NCBI RefSeq assembly: GCF_027158465.1
Contig: NZ_JAMKYL010000001.1
Coordinates: 186,001 to 250,000, forward strand
DNA length: 64,000 nucleotides
Direction: 5' to 3'
Origin: Oxalobacter paeniformigenes
GTDB taxonomy: Bacteria > Pseudomonadota > Gammaproteobacteria > Burkholderiales > Burkholderiaceae_D
In this document: in pieces, positions 61,361 to 64,000 of the stretch
How positions within the stretch are numbered: position 1 is the first letter of the stretch
How the letters are laid out: the number at the start of each line of letters is the position of its first letter
Made by a program: the position numbers and the translations under genes
The notes under the pieces: generated by a model
The model's input: only the letters and a program-made list of their open reading frames with translations
Told to the model about the DNA's origin: nothing
Databases searched by the model: none

Positions 61361-61927
61361 ATGAGTATCAAGTCTGATAAATGGATCCGGCGCATGGCTG
61401 AGGAATATGGAATGATCGAGCCGTTCGAGCCTCGTCAGGTCCGTTCCATCGACGACAGGAAGATCGTGTCTTACGGTGTTTCCTCGTACGGTTACGATAT
61501 CCGGTGTGCCGATGAGTTCAAGATTTTCACGAATATCAACAGCACGATCGTCGATCCCAAGAATTTCGATGAAAATTCGTTCGTCGATGTCAAAAGCGAC
61601 GTCTGCATCATTCCGCCCAATTCATTTGCGCTGGCCAGAACGGTCGAGTATTTCCGTATTCCGCGTAATGTGCTGACGGTCTGTCTGGGAAAATCGACGT
61701 ATGCCCGTTGCGGCATTATCGTCAACGTGACGCCTTTCGAGCCTGAATGGGAAGGTTATGTCACGCTGGAATTTTCCAATACGACACCGTTGCCTGCCAA
61801 GATCTATGCGTGGGAAGGTTGCGCACAAGTGCTGTTTTTCGAAAGCGACGAAGTGTGCGAAACATCGTACCGTGACAGAAACGGCAAATATCAGGGACAG
61901 GTCGGCGTGACCTTGCCTAAGGCGTAG
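61361..61927 (+). CDS. dcd: dCTP deaminase
   Basis: This 188-residue enzyme turns dCTP into dUTP, a source of dTMP. It starts MSIKSDKWIRRMAEEYGMI and has SYGYDIRCADEF, LGKSTYARCGIIVNVTPFEPEWEG (the catalytic Glu) and ETSYRDRNGKYQGQVGVTLP. The size equals the family norm. The upstream in-frame extension to 61172 lacks similarity. It is divergent from the yqgE-pyr cluster. Confidence 0.95.
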   Translation: MSIKSDKWIRRMAEEYGMIEPFEPRQVRSIDDRKIVSYGVSSYGYDIRCADEFKIFTNINSTIVDPKNFDENSFVDVKSDVCIIPPNSFALARTVEYFRIPRNVLTVCLGKSTYARCGIIVNVTPFEPEWEGYVTLEFSNTTPLPAKIYAWEGCAQVLFFESDEVCETSYRDRNGKYQGQVGVTLPKA

Positions 61928-62028
61928 GAACGGGCTTGTCTGTCGAACGCAGGTTTTGTCATGCTGCGATGGTCCCGAAGTTTCAGGCCTGACGCTGGGT
62001 AAAAGCTGGTTTTCGTGGATGAATCAAA

Positions 62029-62060
62029 AAAAACGGCTCTGAATGAGCCGTTTTTTTTTT
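62029..62060. terminator. bidirectional terminator between dcd and the SulP gene
   Basis: AACGGCTC and GAGCCGTT form a stem around TGAAT, flanked by A-run and a ten-T run. It ends the dcd unit and, on the other strand, the SulP gene. Confidence 0.88.
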
Positions 62061-62095
62061 GCGGAAGCGGCCGGTCGGAACCGGCCTGTCATGAA

Positions 62096-63847
62096 TCAGT
62101 GTTTTGCCGTCGGGTTGTTTTGTGCAACTTTTTCACGGAAAACACGGATTTCTTCCAGTGCTTCGCGTGCCAGTAACAGGGCACTTTCCATATCGGGAGC
62201 CAGATACTTGCCGAGAACGGTATCAAGTCGCAGACGTTTGAGTTGCTGCAATGGATGGTCTGTCGCATTGGCGATGATCAGAACCTTGTGATTGGCGGCC
62301 AGATTGCGCTGGAAACCCTCGATGATATCGCCGGCGCTGTTGTCCAGGGAAATGAGTTCACGGAAGTCGAAAATAATGACGTCAGGGGCATCCGGCGAGG
62401 TGATGACCTTGGGGTCTGTCGCCGCTTCCAGTTTTGAAATGGAACCGAAAAACAGCGCGCCTTCCATCAGCCATGCCTGAACCTTTTCAGGAACATCGGG
62501 TGGCAGGGTGATAGGCAGCACACGGGTCAGCGTGTTCATGCGGTACATGAAGAAAAGGGATGCGACGGCCAGACCGACTTCCACAGCGACGGTCAGATCG
62601 AAAATGACGGTCAGGAAAAAGGTGGCCAAAAGCGTGGCCTTGTAGGACATGGTGAACTGGCGCAGGCGGATGAATTCGTACCAGTTGCCCATGTTGAAAG
62701 CCATGAAAAGCAGGATGGCCGACAGACAGCATAGCGGGACATTGGCCGCCAGAGGAGCGGCTGCCAGAACGATGACCAGCAGTGTCAGGGCATGGATGAT
62801 GCCTGCTACCGGCGATACGGCACCGCTCTTGATGTTCGTGACGGTACGTGCGATGGTACCGGTCGATGGCATGCAACCGAAGAAAGGAACGACACAGTTG
62901 GCGATGCCTTGTCCCATCAGTTCCTGGTTGGGATCATGCCGGTCATGGATGATGGAATCTGCCACACGGGCGCAAAGCAGTGATTCGATGGCGCCGAGCA
63001 GTGCCAGCGTCAGTGCCGGACGGATCAGCTGTTCAAACGATTCCAGGGAAAGTTCAGGAACCACGAATGTCGGCAGCGATTGCGGAATGCCACCGAAGCG
63101 GCTGCCGATGGTTTCGACAGGCAGATGGAAGAAGGTGACCAGGGATGTCATGATGACCAGCACGATAATGGTGCTGGGGATATGGGCCATCCAGCGTCTC
63201 AGTGCCGAACTGCTGGCTGTCCAGGTGCGTGGCCACAGAAAGACGATCAGGAGCGAAGCGGCACCAAGGCCGATCGAATATGGGTTGATGGTGTTGATGG
63301 CGCCGTACAGTGCCTTGATCTGCGAGAAGAAATCGGCAGGCATTTTCTGGATTTCCAGTCCGAGAAAATCCTTGACCTGTGACAGGCCGATCAGGACGGC
63401 GATACCGTTGGTGAACCCGATGACGGTAGATACCGGAATAAAACGGATGAAGCTGCCGATTTTGAACAGCCCCATCAGGAAAAGGAAAATGCCGGACATG
63501 AAGGTTGCGATCAGCAGGTTTTGTACACCGTACTGGGCGATGATGCCATACACGATGACGATGAACGCGCCTGCCGGGCCGCCGATCTGGACTTTGCAGC
63601 CACCGAACAGGGATATCAGGAAACCGGCGAAAATGGCGGTGTAGATACCAGCTTCAGGTGTCAGGCCGGAAGCGATGGCGAAAGCCATGGCCAGTGGCAG
63701 AGCTACAATGCCGACGGTCAGGCCTGCGGAAAGGTCGCTGGTGAAATTGCCGACGGAATAACCTTTGAGCAGCGACATGGTCGCCGGATAAAAGCGTGCG
63801 ATCGGAAATTTACGCAAGGCAGTAGAAATATGCTGTTTTACGCTCAT
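62096..63847 (-). CDS. SulP family anion transporter
   Basis: This 583-residue protein has about 12 membrane segments and a C-terminal STAS domain (VIIFDFRELISLDNSAGDIIEGF), the SLC26/SulP layout. Sequence marks include GIVALPLAMAFAIASGLTPEAGIYTAI, QIGGPAGAFIVIV and NCVVPFFGCMPSTGTIARTVTNI. Members carry sulfate, bicarbonate or dicarboxylates; oxalate is possible in this host group but cannot be read from the sequence. ATG 63847 has an AGGAAG site 7 bases upstream; a longer in-frame start at 63913 is less likely. Confidence 0.9.
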   Translation of the reverse strand: MSVKQHISTALRKFPIARFYPATMSLLKGYSVGNFTSDLSAGLTVGIVALPLAMAFAIASGLTPEAGIYTAIFAGFLISLFGGCKVQIGGPAGAFIVIVYGIIAQYGVQNLLIATFMSGIFLFLMGLFKIGSFIRFIPVSTVIGFTNGIAVLIGLSQVKDFLGLEIQKMPADFFSQIKALYGAINTINPYSIGLGAASLLIVFLWPRTWTASSSALRRWMAHIPSTIIVLVIMTSLVTFFHLPVETIGSRFGGIPQSLPTFVVPELSLESFEQLIRPALTLALLGAIESLLCARVADSIIHDRHDPNQELMGQGIANCVVPFFGCMPSTGTIARTVTNIKSGAVSPVAGIIHALTLLVIVLAAAPLAANVPLCCLSAILLFMAFNMGNWYEFIRLRQFTMSYKATLLATFFLTVIFDLTVAVEVGLAVASLFFMYRMNTLTRVLPITLPPDVPEKVQAWLMEGALFFGSISKLEAATDPKVITSPDAPDVIIFDFRELISLDNSAGDIIEGFQRNLAANHKVLIIANATDHPLQQLKRLRLDTVLGKYLAPDMESALLLAREALEEIRVFREKVAQNNPTAKH

Positions 63848-63919
63848 GTTTTTTACTTCCTGGGTGGGATGATACTGACTGTGCGATTTATGACCCTCTT
63901 TGTCCGGAAACATGTATAA

Positions 63920-63935
63920 ATGGTGGAAAAACCAT
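63920..63935. other. inverted repeat upstream of the SulP gene
   Basis: ATGGT and ACCAT flank GGAAAA, 73 bases before the SulP start codon on the minus strand. It could be an operator, or a chance hairpin. Confidence 0.3.
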
Positions 63936-64000
63936 TAAGAATACGAGGATAAAAACCTGTTAAATGATAATACAAACGTTCCTGTTTCGTCAGTATCTGA

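Overview
The window looks like part of a chromosome from a betaproteobacterium of the order Burkholderiales. The closest fit is the Oxalobacteraceae, with Oxalobacter the best guess. This rests on gene order recognised from memory (truA-trpF-trpB-trpA-accD-folC-SPOR-cvpA-purF; lepA-lepB-rnc-era-recO-pdxJ-acpS-nagZ; uvrC-pgsA-tRNAs; rpsU-yqeY-dnaG-rpoD; gatCAB divergent from mreBCD-mrdA-rodA-rlpA; pyrR-pyrB-pyrC') and on a moderate base composition, not on a database search. No insertion sequence, prophage, CRISPR array or rRNA gene was seen.

Region by region. 1-9.1 kb: end of truA, the tail of tryptophan synthesis (trpF, trpB, trpA), accD, folC, a SPOR-domain membrane protein, cvpA, purF and greB. 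9.2-12.7 kb: a YgiQ-type radical SAM protein and an MFS transporter. 12.8-20.5 kb: a tightly packed run lepA, lepB, rnc, era, recO, pdxJ, acpS and nagZ covering translation, secretion, RNA processing, recombination, PLP synthesis, acyl-carrier activation and wall recycling. 20.5-23.5 kb: uvrC, pgsA, two identical tRNA-Gly genes and tRNA-Cys. 23.6-24.4 kb: a 29-residue membrane peptide with its own promoter, palindromic operator and terminator, beside an XRE-family regulator. 24.7-32.0 kb: sodB, a class II histone-deacetylase-like hydrolase, rpsU, yqeY, dnaG, rpoD and a CAU tRNA.

32.1-38.0 kb is the accessory part: two small alpha/beta hydrolases, a small membrane protein, an old-yellow-enzyme reductase, then a tandem family of small exported low-complexity proteins (35508, 36560, 37082, and a decayed copy at 36142). 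These share a signal-peptide type, and three share an upstream direct repeat GTTACA-N3-GTTAC(A/G). They resemble the acid-shock protein Asr and its RstA-controlled promoter. A DUF192 protein follows. 38.1-41.5 kb: a membrane sensor with PAS, GGDEF and EAL domains.

41.5-64 kb: the amidotransferase genes gatCAB on the minus strand, the rod-shape operon mreB-mreC-mreD-mrdA-rodA followed by rlpA, then a minus-strand group (zinc-site-less dksA, a COG0523 GTPase, xerC, DUF484). After these come apaH converging on and overlapping a PlsC-type acyltransferase, pyrimidine genes (inactive-looking dihydroorotase, pyrB, pyrR) with ruvX and yqgE, dcd, and a SulP-family transporter.

Most of the window is ordinary housekeeping sequence. 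The parts worth attention are the Asr-like exported protein family with its shared promoter sites, the tiny membrane peptide with its dedicated promoter, and several protein-level oddities: AT-hook-like motifs in RpoD, DksA without its zinc cysteines, and a dihydroorotase without its metal histidines.
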